Positions 55,096 through 64,000 of a DNA stretch of 64,000 nt are shown here, in pieces; position 1 is the stretch's first letter; every line of letters starts with the position of its first letter. Below the pieces are notes generated by a model, which worked only from the letters and a program-made list of their open reading frames with translations, made no database searches and was not told the DNA's origin. The position numbers and the translations under genes are program-made. Source of the stretch: Aristolochia californica (Eukaryota; Streptophyta; Magnoliopsida; Piperales; Aristolochiaceae); assembly GCA_029961685.1 (NCBI GenBank), contig JARWKL010000006.1, forward strand, positions 1,922,001-1,986,000, written 5' to 3'.

Positions 55096-58000
55096 GTCGT
55101 GATTTTCAGATTTCAATTCAATGTCTCCTTTATGTTTTTTACACCAAAAATGCGGAAGCATTAGCTGCTTTTTTATTAATCTCAGATTGTATGGATATAT
55201 ATAAAATTACATAAATACCTACCGGGATCATATTAAATAACTTATACTAACACTCCCCCTTATGTTATGGCCCTCTAACCTTTCTTTATGACTCATTTTA
55301 AGGAAACCTCCAATAATTCTTACTAATAAGAAAATTTAATCCAACCCATCAAACTTATTGTTAGTCTCAAGATCCTCGTTACAATCTTTTTGATGATAAG
55401 AAACACTCAAGTTACTCAGATGTGAATTAAGTATATTTTGCAGTAAAAAATCTTTCAAATGAATTTTTCTGGCTGCATATCCATTTAATGACCATGGTCT
55501 ATCCCAAAGGTCTATATAAAAGAGAAGCAAGCAGTTCATGCCAGAAAGCACACCATCAAATCAATCTAACAACACTGATTGACCTAATAAGAGAAAGAAA
55601 GAATCATTTTTTTTAAAATAGCTTGCGTGTAAAAGGTTAGAAGAGTAAAACATGCAAAAGTGAATCATCGAACAAGAAGAAGTCAGCACTTCAACTAAGA
55701 ATTGATGAATTGAAGTGTTAAAGGTCAAAAAATCAAGTCTATGCATAAAAGTTCAGCACATCAATGAAAAAGATGAAGCTCTAAAGTGAAAAAAAATCGA
55801 CTCCTATGGAAGGATTCAAACCCCTGTTATGACAGAGAGAGTAAAGGAGTCGTACACTACTAGGTGGAGTAGAACCCGCCTAGGCGTAGAACTCAATGGG
55901 AGGAGTCAAACCCCTAGCAGTATTTGAACCCAATTGAGCAAGAGAAGTCTAACCCATGGGATCATTTAAACGCATCTAAAGAAGAGGAGTTGAACCCATG
56001 GGATGATTTGAACCCATCTGAATAAACGGAGTCTAACCCACGGGAAGATTTGACCCATCTTTGTGAAAATTAGAAAAAGAGATTAGAATTCACCTAACAG
56101 AATGTTTTGAAACAAAAACAACTATCGACCTCTATAGGGTGTAGAAGTAAGAGTAATCGAACCCAAGTCATAGGATTCAAACCTATTTAGTAGAGATCAA
56201 ATTTGAGAATGTTAGACCTATATTTATAAGTTGTACTTCTCCAAATTTTGGCAAGTGACCTACCAATATGTTTAACAAAAAAAAATAGGATTTATTAATT
56301 ATTTTTTCATATTTTTAGGACCTAGTTTGCACCTATTTTACCAAATACCAAATAGTCTTAACTATTCATGAAGGCTATTTTTTAATGTTCAAAATCGTGC
56401 CACGCCTCACGAACAATGAAAACCGAGCCTCCCAAACCATCACACTTGTTTTGAGAAGTTTAAGCCTCCTCCAAGCTTTATAAAGAAGCCAAGTTTAAAA
56501 AATTTCCCCATTGAGCTAAATATTTTAGTACTTATCTTTTTAAATCTTGATTAAATATGTAGAATTCCGTTTGTTGAATGTGTGCCAAGTAGTTTTAAAA
56601 TGATAGTTGATTCAGCTATTGCAATGGGGGTAGTTGTGTGATTTACTTCCACTTGAAATTTGCTTTGGAAGCTTGTTCTATTCTCAAATCTCTTCATTCA
56701 TGCTAGTATGCTAATTAACTGAAAGGGCATTTGTTAAGTATTCAAAATTGGGGATAAGACTTCAAATCTAAGTATTAATGATACTTGGTCAAGCATCCTA
56801 AACTAGTGTCATAACACTTTGAAATCATTCATGAAAGCTCATATTACTACTTGTGGCTATATTTTAAAACTTGGAGCTATTAAGTTGTTCCATATGTATT
56901 CCTCAACTTGAAAACCAATCTCAGATTTACATTGAGCCTATATTTTAAAATCAAGCTATTAAGACTATTTTGAATTGCCTGTATTTTAAATTCAAGTTAT
57001 TAAAAATTATTGTTTAACTCTTCATTACATGAAGTAGGTACTTAGATTTGTGTACCTATTTGTTAATACATTGATTATTAAGATCTGCCTATTGAGAGGC
57101 AATTTGCGTTGGACTATATTCTCAACAAGTAATCCTTATAATTGGGTCAAACCTTCAACATGTAACATCATTCTCACCCTAAATTATTTGAGAAAAGTTG
57201 TTGTGATTGAATAGTAGAATTTGAAAAGATATGTTACCTAACAGACCTTATGTATGCAGACGGTGTTGAAAATCCATTTGTGAGACTAAGAAAGTGTGTC
57301 TAGTAAGTTGTTCAAAAACCATTTAGGTGTTATATCTAGTGTGCCTAGTTAGCTATTTTCAAAAGTGGAGTGGACCCCTTACTAGATAGAGTCGAGCTCT
57401 CAATTGAAGTTACTAAAGGAGTCGAACAATCCTGGATGGACTCCACCTCGTATAGTAAGTAAAAAGAAAAGATGGAGTTGACACAAACTTACAGTAAACT
57501 TTAGTTTTAAAATGGAGTCGACCTCAATGCTATAGAAATTGGAGGAATTGAGCATACTCAAATGGAGTCAAGTCCTTACAACTAGTAAAAAGGGAGATAG
57601 AGTCAACACCGACTTATAGTAAACATTGGATTAAAAAGTGAAGTAGACCCCGATACTAAAATTGTCTGGGAGTCGAGCCCAAAGAGTAGTTGACCCTACT
57701 TTAAAGAAGAAGGAAAAGGTGGAGTTGACCCCTTATAAAAACTACAAATGGATTCGAGTGCACAAAGAGGGATTCAACCTCAAATTTGACTGATGGTGCC
57801 AAAGGATTCAACCCCCCTTTACTAGAGTTGATATCATAGTGGAAATTATCAAGTTGTTAGAATGTTAGATGCTGATTCAAAAGGTTGTAAGTGAACTAAC
57901 ATATTCAATAGAAAAAATAGCATCAATTGAATATTTTTGTCAAAAATTTTGGAGCATATTTTCACTTATTTTTGTAAAATATAAAAATCAACCCTATCCA

Positions 58001-60634
58001 CTCTAATGGGTAGTTTTCGAATGGTGGGAAACATGCTATACATATGTGAAGTTGAACCCAAACTGTAAGACACACTTGCTCACACGAATTTCAAACCTCC
58101 CAAATTAGCTTTTCAAAGTGCTAATGCCTTTAAGAGCCAAGAAACAGTACTCTATTCCAAGTTTACCATTGAAAGCTAAGTAGTTATGTTCACTAATTTT
58201 TAGATCCGTTTTAGTTGGTTTTTGAACTGTGGAAGGAGATTTCTTTATTGTGGGCTTGATTTGCACATCATTTGATCAGGTTATAAAATACTCCTACATA
58301 GCCTACTTTTCTAGAGCATTCAAAGCCATGATCTTTGAAACTCATATCACTGGTGCTATTGAAAATTGCCAGTAGATTCACCATAGGAATGGTATAATCA
58401 ATTTGGTTCTTAATTGTCAAATTTTTCTTTCAAGAGGTATATGTGTACTTGCTAGTTAAGCAAATCACCTTTGTAAAATTTGTATAATTTGATTAATAGT
58501 TGTAAAATCCCTTAATTGCAACCTAGAAAGAGCTGTTGACCATAAGTTCAAAGGTGTTTGGACTGGTGCATTGTTTGAGTGTCTTGAGGCTCTTTTGGCT
58601 GATTATAGAGGAACATTTTAGTTCCAATGCAAGAGCTCCTTAGGAGTGGAATAGCAATCTAAAATATTGATTGTGAACCACCATAAAAATCTTTGATGTA
58701 GTTTTTTATTAACTTATTTCTATGTATTGATTATTTCCTTTGCAAATAATTTATAAATTAGCCATAAAATTTTGATAAACTTATTTACCTCCCTCTAAGT
58801 TTATCTTTGTAAAACACCTTAGTGGGTCTAGGTTAGTGAACCTAGTCAGTTGTTGTAAATCTAAGTGAGGGAGTTTTATTATAAGTTAGTTGTTGTGGCC
58901 AATTGAGCGGTGTAAATCCCTATACTTGGAGGCTATTTCTCGTAGTTGTCATATTGTAACCCAAATTTAGTAGATCTTCATAGTGCTAAATTATCTTAGG
59001 GGTGGGTTAGCAATCTGTAAAAGAATTATGAACCATCTAAAATCCTTGTGTGTTTGCATGTGATTACTTTCACATTTATTTTGATCATTTTGTATAATGT
59101 AAATTATAAAATTAAATTTTCATATTTAATTAATGGAAAAACTACTTATTCACATAAGGAGTTAAGCAAAATGAATCAAATTTCAAAGCAAAAGTTAACA
59201 AACCTACCCCCATAAAGATTTGTTCTTCACCAAACCTTACACTTATGTCCTTGTAGAGTAATTAAAACCCAAAATTTTCATTTAGAAGAAGAAACTCTTA
59301 AATAAGCTTGTAGTGGATTTCCTCACCCAAATTTAAGTGTGCCAAAATGAACCATAGAATGAAAAATAAAAAATTTCAATTTGTTAGACTCTTACAAGTT
59401 ACAAGTTGCAAAAATCAAAATCAAACTCACCCAATTCCACTTTCGATATATCTCAATTATTGGCAAACAATAAATAATTTCTCAATGATTATCAAGTCTA
59501 GATTTATTTATGATATTCACCTCGAAGATAAGATATTGAAACAAAAGACCATACCGAGCATAATAATGCACCGATGCAAATTGCCTCCATAATGTAATTG
59601 ACTAAATCTACTCTCCTTACCCTAATATAAAAAACCTAAAGATGGTCAAAATCAGAGAACCATTTAAGAGAACTAGTGGAATGAACTATTTAGATTGGTC
59701 GGTTATTTTAAGCATGGTAGTGTATTTCTTCTTGGAAATTTATAAGATTAGATCCACTAATAGTAGTCTCACTCGAGGGCGTCGCTCTCTCTCCCTCAAC
59801 TTGAGCTGTAAAGAAAATGTCAATGGACCATTCATTGGAAAGATGCCATGATTAGTCATGGCCATGCAGACAATCTTCAGCCAGTTATTATCATTTGTCT
59901 CTTTCTTTTCCAACATGCAACATGACTACTAAAAATCAATTCAGGACGTAAATCTCTTTCTCTTCTCATTTCTTTCTCTTTTGTGGATAAATTAGATGTA
60001 CCCAGAAATCCTTTCCTTTTTCCCTCTTAATTCCTTGAATGAGAGGGAGTTTTTGTTCTAAATGAAATGGTTTTTCATTCACGGAACGAATAGGATTGTA
60101 GTGTAGTATTGTTCTCAGGTTCCTGTTTAAGTAAAATTCATGTAATTCTTCTCTTGTTTGGATGTCTATGGAAAATGAGAAAGGAAATGAAAGAGAAATA
60201 TAGTTTCGCTTGTTTGGATACAAGTGAAAAATAAAAAATAAAATAGTTTCGCTTGTTCCATTCTATTAGAAGAGAAGATTTCCTGAAACTGAAAATCCTA
60301 TCAGTAATAGAATAGGACCCATCACATAAGAAGGGTTCTCTGGACCCGATCAATCTCCTAGTTGAATGTGAACTTGGTTCCATTCATACTCTTTCAGGTA
60401 TTTAAATGGATCTACAGATTTCTTGGATTAAAGGGTCCAGAAGATCCCGTTTCTATTCTTGGATTAAACGATTTTTTGTGGTTGAAGTGAAGACTGCAAA
60501 CTTCTTATTCAAATGAACAAGCTTTACTTAATACTCAATAAGCAGATAAACGAGTACATAAAATCTTAAAGGAAATGAATAACACTCGAACAACTGAATC
60601 AACGCCCAGAGAGCACAGAGAAAGAAATGATCTT
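55096..60634. other. 5.5-kb repeat-rich intergenic region
   Basis: About 55330-59000 is the inverted copy of the large dispersed repeat. 59640-60520 contains no recognised gene; 59966-60500 has organelle-like texture but could not be placed. 60528-60634 should be the former 3' end of the HyPRP pseudogene. Confidence 0.4.
55330..59000 (-). repeat. large dispersed repeat, copy 3 (inverted)
   Basis: In reverse complement, 55330-55450 matches 30400-30600 and 38570-38640 (ctcaagatcctcg, gatgataagaaacactcaag). 55800-56220 and 57380-57800 are runs of gagtcgaaccc/gggttcaaac phrases like 29640-29830. 56860-57360 matches 36790-37250. The longest of the three copies, with no coding frame recognised. 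Confidence 0.4.
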
Positions 60635-61020
60635 CTAAGCGCATTGGAAGCCAGATGGGCACTTCTTCCCACAAGCATTCAAGACGAGGCTGAGAGAGAC
60701 CGGGAACGTTGAGGTTGGTGCCGAGCACATTGGCTTTAATGGCGGTGCAAAGGCACACAGCAGTCTCAAGATCGACCAGACCATCAAGGAGAGCACAGCA
60801 AGGAAGAGTTGGGGGGCTGCCAACCACAAAACTCACGAGCCCTAGCACGTCCGCACACACGCCCAGCTTCAGTGTATCTCTGGGGCAGGTGGGGTGTTTG
60901 GTTGAGGGCTTGTGATGAGGCTTAGGCTTCGGTGCTGGGTGACATGGGTCACATGAAGTGACTAATGTAAAGAAGAGAAGGTTGAGAGAGAGCAAAAGAG
61001 CTGCTGAAGCAAGAGCCCTG
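60635..61020 (-). pseudogene. HyPRP I: DC2.15-like pseudogene, start codon lost and frameshifted
   Basis: The reading frame [20 protein letters not shown], then a Lys/His/Pro linker and [17 protein letters not shown], is clearly a sister of HyPRP K. Two lesions disable it. First, at the 5' end the sequence runs TTTGCAG/GGCTC where K has TTTGCAG, AAATGGCTTCCAG, then GGC; 13 bp including the ATG are missing between two CAG copies, and no other in-frame ATG replaces it. Second, an extra C in NVPxxSLS (plus ccggg at about 60700, where K has cggg) shifts the frame, so the genuine ending [12 protein letters not shown] (stop at 60635) is read out of frame and translation would run to 60528. A TATA-like box (plus tttata at about 61096) remains upstream. 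Confidence 0.85.
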
Positions 61021-62528
61021 CAAACACTGTAGAAGGAACAACACTACTGAGGTAGAGATGAAGGCTGATGTGATTGTTGTAGCCTTGAGCAATGGCTTTT
61101 ATAGGAAGAGTCAGAGTGGTATCTCTCAGGCCATGTTCTGTCTTTTCTTTATTCGTTCAGCATGTCGTTTCACAGGCCATGTTCTACGGTTGGTTGTCGT
61201 AACAGATGAGGTTTACTTCCTCCCATAACATCGGTCGTAACATGTAATAGTGGAAGAGATACCCAATAGTTAACTTACTCGGTAGTGATCTCTAGCCTTT
61301 CTCCCCCCCTCCCCCCACACGTTGCCATAATCTGATCGAGTGTCTCCAAAAAGATACGATAGGTTATTTTATCTTGCATCAACACATGGATGAGGCTCCA
61401 TCTGATCAATTATTTAGCTACGCAGGTGGCTGTTCTGTCAATGTGGACTCTTACTTGATTGATAGATAAAGTGGAGCCTGACGAGTGTCTTGCTTATACA
61501 ACTGAGCATCTGACAGAAATAATACATCCAGACATAGCTGATTTACAACTTCATTTGATATGCTGCTGTTACTTGGATGTTGTATTTCAAAAACTCGTTG
61601 AAACCCTAGAGAAAACGTTGCGATTAGGGTGTAATGGTTACTTGATTCTATGCGTTTAATTTTTTAAATAACGTAAATAGGGAGGTTTAGCAGCCGACCA
61701 TGATGCGTCGTCCCTGGTTGTTCAGTTGGAATTCTTTAGAAGGCAGGTCAAGCAACCTGAAAGCTCTATTTAAATACTACCAGAAATAGTTCAAGTTCAA
61801 ATGAAGGTGCCAATTTAAACATCTGAACTCGTAAAAAATAAACTGAGCATACATAAAAAACCAGAACACTGATAACTCTGTTAAAACAGATTCATCAACA
61901 CTCCGAGAACAGTAATTGCAGCAAGAAAGACTAACAACTAATTCCCTAAACACATTGGAAGTTAGATGGGCACTTCTTCCCGCCAGCATTCAACGATGCG
62001 ATTCAACTGAACCAACGCATTCAACTGGATGATGATTCCTCCATCTTCAAACAATTCAACAATCTGATAAATTCCATTATTTGATCTTATAAGAACCCGA
62101 AAGGAAATGGCTACATAGTCAAGGCTGTGATATTGAGGAATTAATCAGAAGAATAAGCAGACCCCATACGAGTTAATCTAAGCAATTGCTTAAGAGCTAC
62201 TTGACTTCTATTCTAGTAAGTGCTCAAGAACAGATTATCTTGACTCTATAAACTAATCAGTTGAATCGTCCATAAGAATTGACTCCTCTGAATCAAATAT
62301 CGATATTATATGGAATACGAGCAAATGCATTTATAAATAGTCCCATCCCTAAACAGAATATATTGAACCCAAAGAAGGATTTAAGAGAGGAGACTTCCAT
62401 GAAGCAAAAATAAGTAGAACGAATACATGAAAAGCAAGGCACAAATAACACTACGAACAAATTCTAAACACACCAAGCATATTCCCACCATTAAAAAACA
62501 AGAGAGAGTAGCAACGATTGATTCTCTT
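61021..62528. other. intergenic region within the reverse-strand HyPRP group
   Basis: 61021-61130 is the decayed promoter of pseudogene I. The scrap J is at 61946-61990. 62350-62528 should be the 3' UTR of HyPRP K. No other gene is recognised. Confidence 0.4.
61946..61990 (-). pseudogene. HyPRP J: 3'-terminal scrap
   Basis: Fourteen codons and a stop survive: NAGGKKCPSNFQCV. They match the end of HyPRP K ([14 protein letters not shown]) with the seventh family cysteine changed to Gly. Similarity ends abruptly at 61990, and the rest of the gene is absent. This marks a third copy in the reverse-strand group that was truncated. Confidence 0.7.
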
Positions 62529-62927
62529 CTAAGTGCATTGGAAGTCAGATGGGCACTTCTTCCCACATGCATTCAAGACGAGGCTGAGAGAGACGGGAAC
62601 GTTAAGGTTGATGCCCAGCACACTGGCTTTAATGGCGGTGCAAAGACACACAGCAGCCTCAAGATCGACCAGACCATCTAGGAGAGCACAGCAAGGCAGT
62701 GTTGGGGGGCTGCCAACCACAACATTTACGAGTCCCAGCACGTCCGCACACACACCCAGCTTCAGTGCGTCTCTGGGGCAGGTGGGCTGCTTGTGGTGAG
62801 GTTTGTGGTGATGCTTGGGCTTGGGTGTCTCTGGAGCACATGGAACACTTGTCGAGGTGACTAAAGTGAAGAAGAGAAGGTTGAGAGAAAGAAGAAGAGC
62901 TGTTGAAGCAAAGGCCCTGGAAGCCAT
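62529..62927 (-). CDS. HyPRP K: hybrid proline-rich protein with nine-cysteine domain
   Basis: Single exon, 132 aa, the shortest intact member. Signal peptide [16 protein letters not shown] to about residue 25. Linker [20 protein letters not shown] is His-rich (seven His within about 16 residues). The domain opens [20 protein letters not shown] and ends [12 protein letters not shown], with the extra cysteine typical of this group; spacing C-x9-C-x18-CC-x13-C-x-C-x24-C-x9-C. Its 5' leader is nearly the same as that of pseudogene I and its promoter matches that of gene H. The His-rich linker might bind metal ions, which is an inference from composition. Confidence 0.93.
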   Translation of the reverse strand: MASRAFASTALLLSLNLLFFTLVTSTSVPCAPETPKPKHHHKPHHKQPTCPRDALKLGVCADVLGLVNVVVGSPPTLPCCALLDGLVDLEAAVCLCTAIKASVLGINLNVPVSLSLVLNACGKKCPSDFQCT

Positions 62928-64000
62928 TTCTGCAAACAGTAGTAGTAAAAGGAAGATGAAGGTTGATGTGATTGCAGGAGAGCTTGAGCTTTATATAGCA
63001 GAATGGAATGATACTCTCTGAAAAAATAATCAAATTACAGAGCGAACCCATGTGGGAAAGATGGCCGGGCATTTGGCTGGCAATGCAAGTGGAAGGATTT
63101 GGATTAGGGTGACGAGTGTGGAGTTTGGAGTTTTCCCCCAGACGTGGTTGGCACTCGGCAGATCTCAATTCACAAGGCTGCTACAGCCTCTCTATTTTGT
63201 TGAGAGCTACGCTACTGCAGAATATCTAGATTTCTGTAGCACTGGAAAGAAGAAGCCACTGGTTCATTTTTACTGTCTCTGAGATCTCTCAGTTTCACCA
63301 TTTTCCTCGTCTGTTGCCTCGTGAAGCATACTTTGTCATTCCCAGTTTGTCCTCTTTCTAGCGAAGGAAAAGGAAAGTAGCAGACACTGTAAAAGGAAAG
63401 TGTAGCTCATGCATTTTCTAGATAACAATGGATTTGCCAAACGTAATAATGGAAATGATATCAAGTTCTCTTAAAGTTACCTGGATTTAAGCCTGGCCCT
63501 TATCAGCTGGAGAAGTTTGTTTTCTTCGGATATGAGAATCTAATTAAAATTATCTCTTTTATAAACATCCACTAACAAAAATCGCTTAACTGAAGTAAAG
63601 TTAGGTTATCAGGTTAAGAATATGGAATCATAAAGCTTTGTCAATGGCCGAACAATGGCTATAGAAAACCAGACTGAGGTTCACTGTAAGTTTTAACAGG
63701 TCGCTCACAACGTTGAGCATTACATTGTTTCTGTTTTCTGGCATCTCCAGCACAAAGCTTCCATAGCTCTTAGATATTCTACTCCTTGAAATATAATTTT
63801 TTCCACCCGGGATAAGGTTACCACAATCTTGAAAAGAGTCAAGAATGCATTCTTACAGTTCGTTAGACGACTAAATCTGAGTAACTAAAGATTCTGAAAC
63901 CAACCAACTTTTTTTAATAAACAAAGAAATTACAAACTATTTTCATGTTTTTGAGTTCAAGCAATGAAAGGCAAAACACCTTTAATCACCCTACCAGGCA
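62928..64000. other. promoter of HyPRP K and right edge of window
   Basis: A TATATAAA box on the reverse strand (plus tttatata, 62990-62997) lies about 65 bp before the ATG. 63047-63137 is the block shared with HyPRP H. From 63140 to 64000 no gene or repeat is recognised. Confidence 0.5.

Noticed and set aside
60528..60995. 155-aa open frame as an intact HyPRP gene
   Set aside because: It begins with TTG, not ATG, and leaves the family frame before the last conserved cysteines. Comparison with gene K shows a start deletion and a one-base insertion.

Overview
This is nuclear DNA from a flowering plant. The evidence is GT-AG introns inside conserved plant genes (a VAP27-type tether, an NRT1.1-clade transporter, a GS-OX-like flavin monooxygenase), plant-only proline-rich cysteine proteins, a polcalcin relic, and plant transposon types (copia, TRIM-like LTR, Mutator-like and hAT elements). 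Intergenic DNA is AT-rich and full of decayed repeats. I cannot name the species from the sequence.

Layout. 1-8.8 kb: an eight-exon VAP27-like gene (+), convergent with a small single-exon gene of unknown function (-). The 3.8-kb sixth intron of the VAP gene carries a frameshifted first-exon fragment of a BRE1/HUB2-type ubiquitin ligase gene. 9.2-9.5 kb: copia gag-pol relic. 10.6-13.6 kb: NPF6.4-like nitrate/chloride transporter (-), five exons. 13.6-18.3 kb: no gene recognised. 18.3-21.5 kb: FMO GS-OX-like gene (-), seven exons, with a broken second copy of its 5' end at 22.7-22.9 kb.

24-63 kb holds a tandem array of hybrid proline-rich proteins (HyPRPs; DC2.15/EARLI1/AZI1-like: signal peptide, proline-rich linker, C-terminal eight-cysteine LTP-like domain). 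Six genes run on + (24.05, 31.98, 35.85, 39.91, 43.62 and 46.26 kb). A divergent longer member runs on - (47.97 kb). A second group runs on -: intact genes at 54.46 and 62.53 kb, a pseudogene at 60.6 kb without a start codon and with a frameshift, and a 3' scrap at 61.95 kb. This gives nine apparently intact genes, all single-exon, each with a TATA-like box upstream. The products should be secreted to the cell wall or the plasma-membrane/plastid periphery. Relatives act in lipid-linked systemic immunity, cold tolerance and wall strengthening, but no role can be assigned to these copies from sequence alone.

Between the array genes lie a polcalcin-like EF-hand pseudogene (27.3 kb), a tRNA-Thr(AGU) gene (32.9 kb, -), a 728-bp Mutator-like foldback element with a 9-bp target duplication (42.4-43.1 kb), a 2.43-kb hAT-like non-autonomous element with an 8-bp target duplication (50.3-52.7 kb), several copies of a TRIM-like LTR family, and three decayed copies of a larger dispersed repeat (28-30.7, 36.6-38.7 and, inverted, 55.3-59 kb). 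I found no clearly new biological system. The most distinctive features are sequence changes inside the HyPRP array (an extra cysteine in the reverse-strand group, a triplicated cysteine-bearing linker, a shared C-x-C-x2-C-x-C motif) and the transposon structures.
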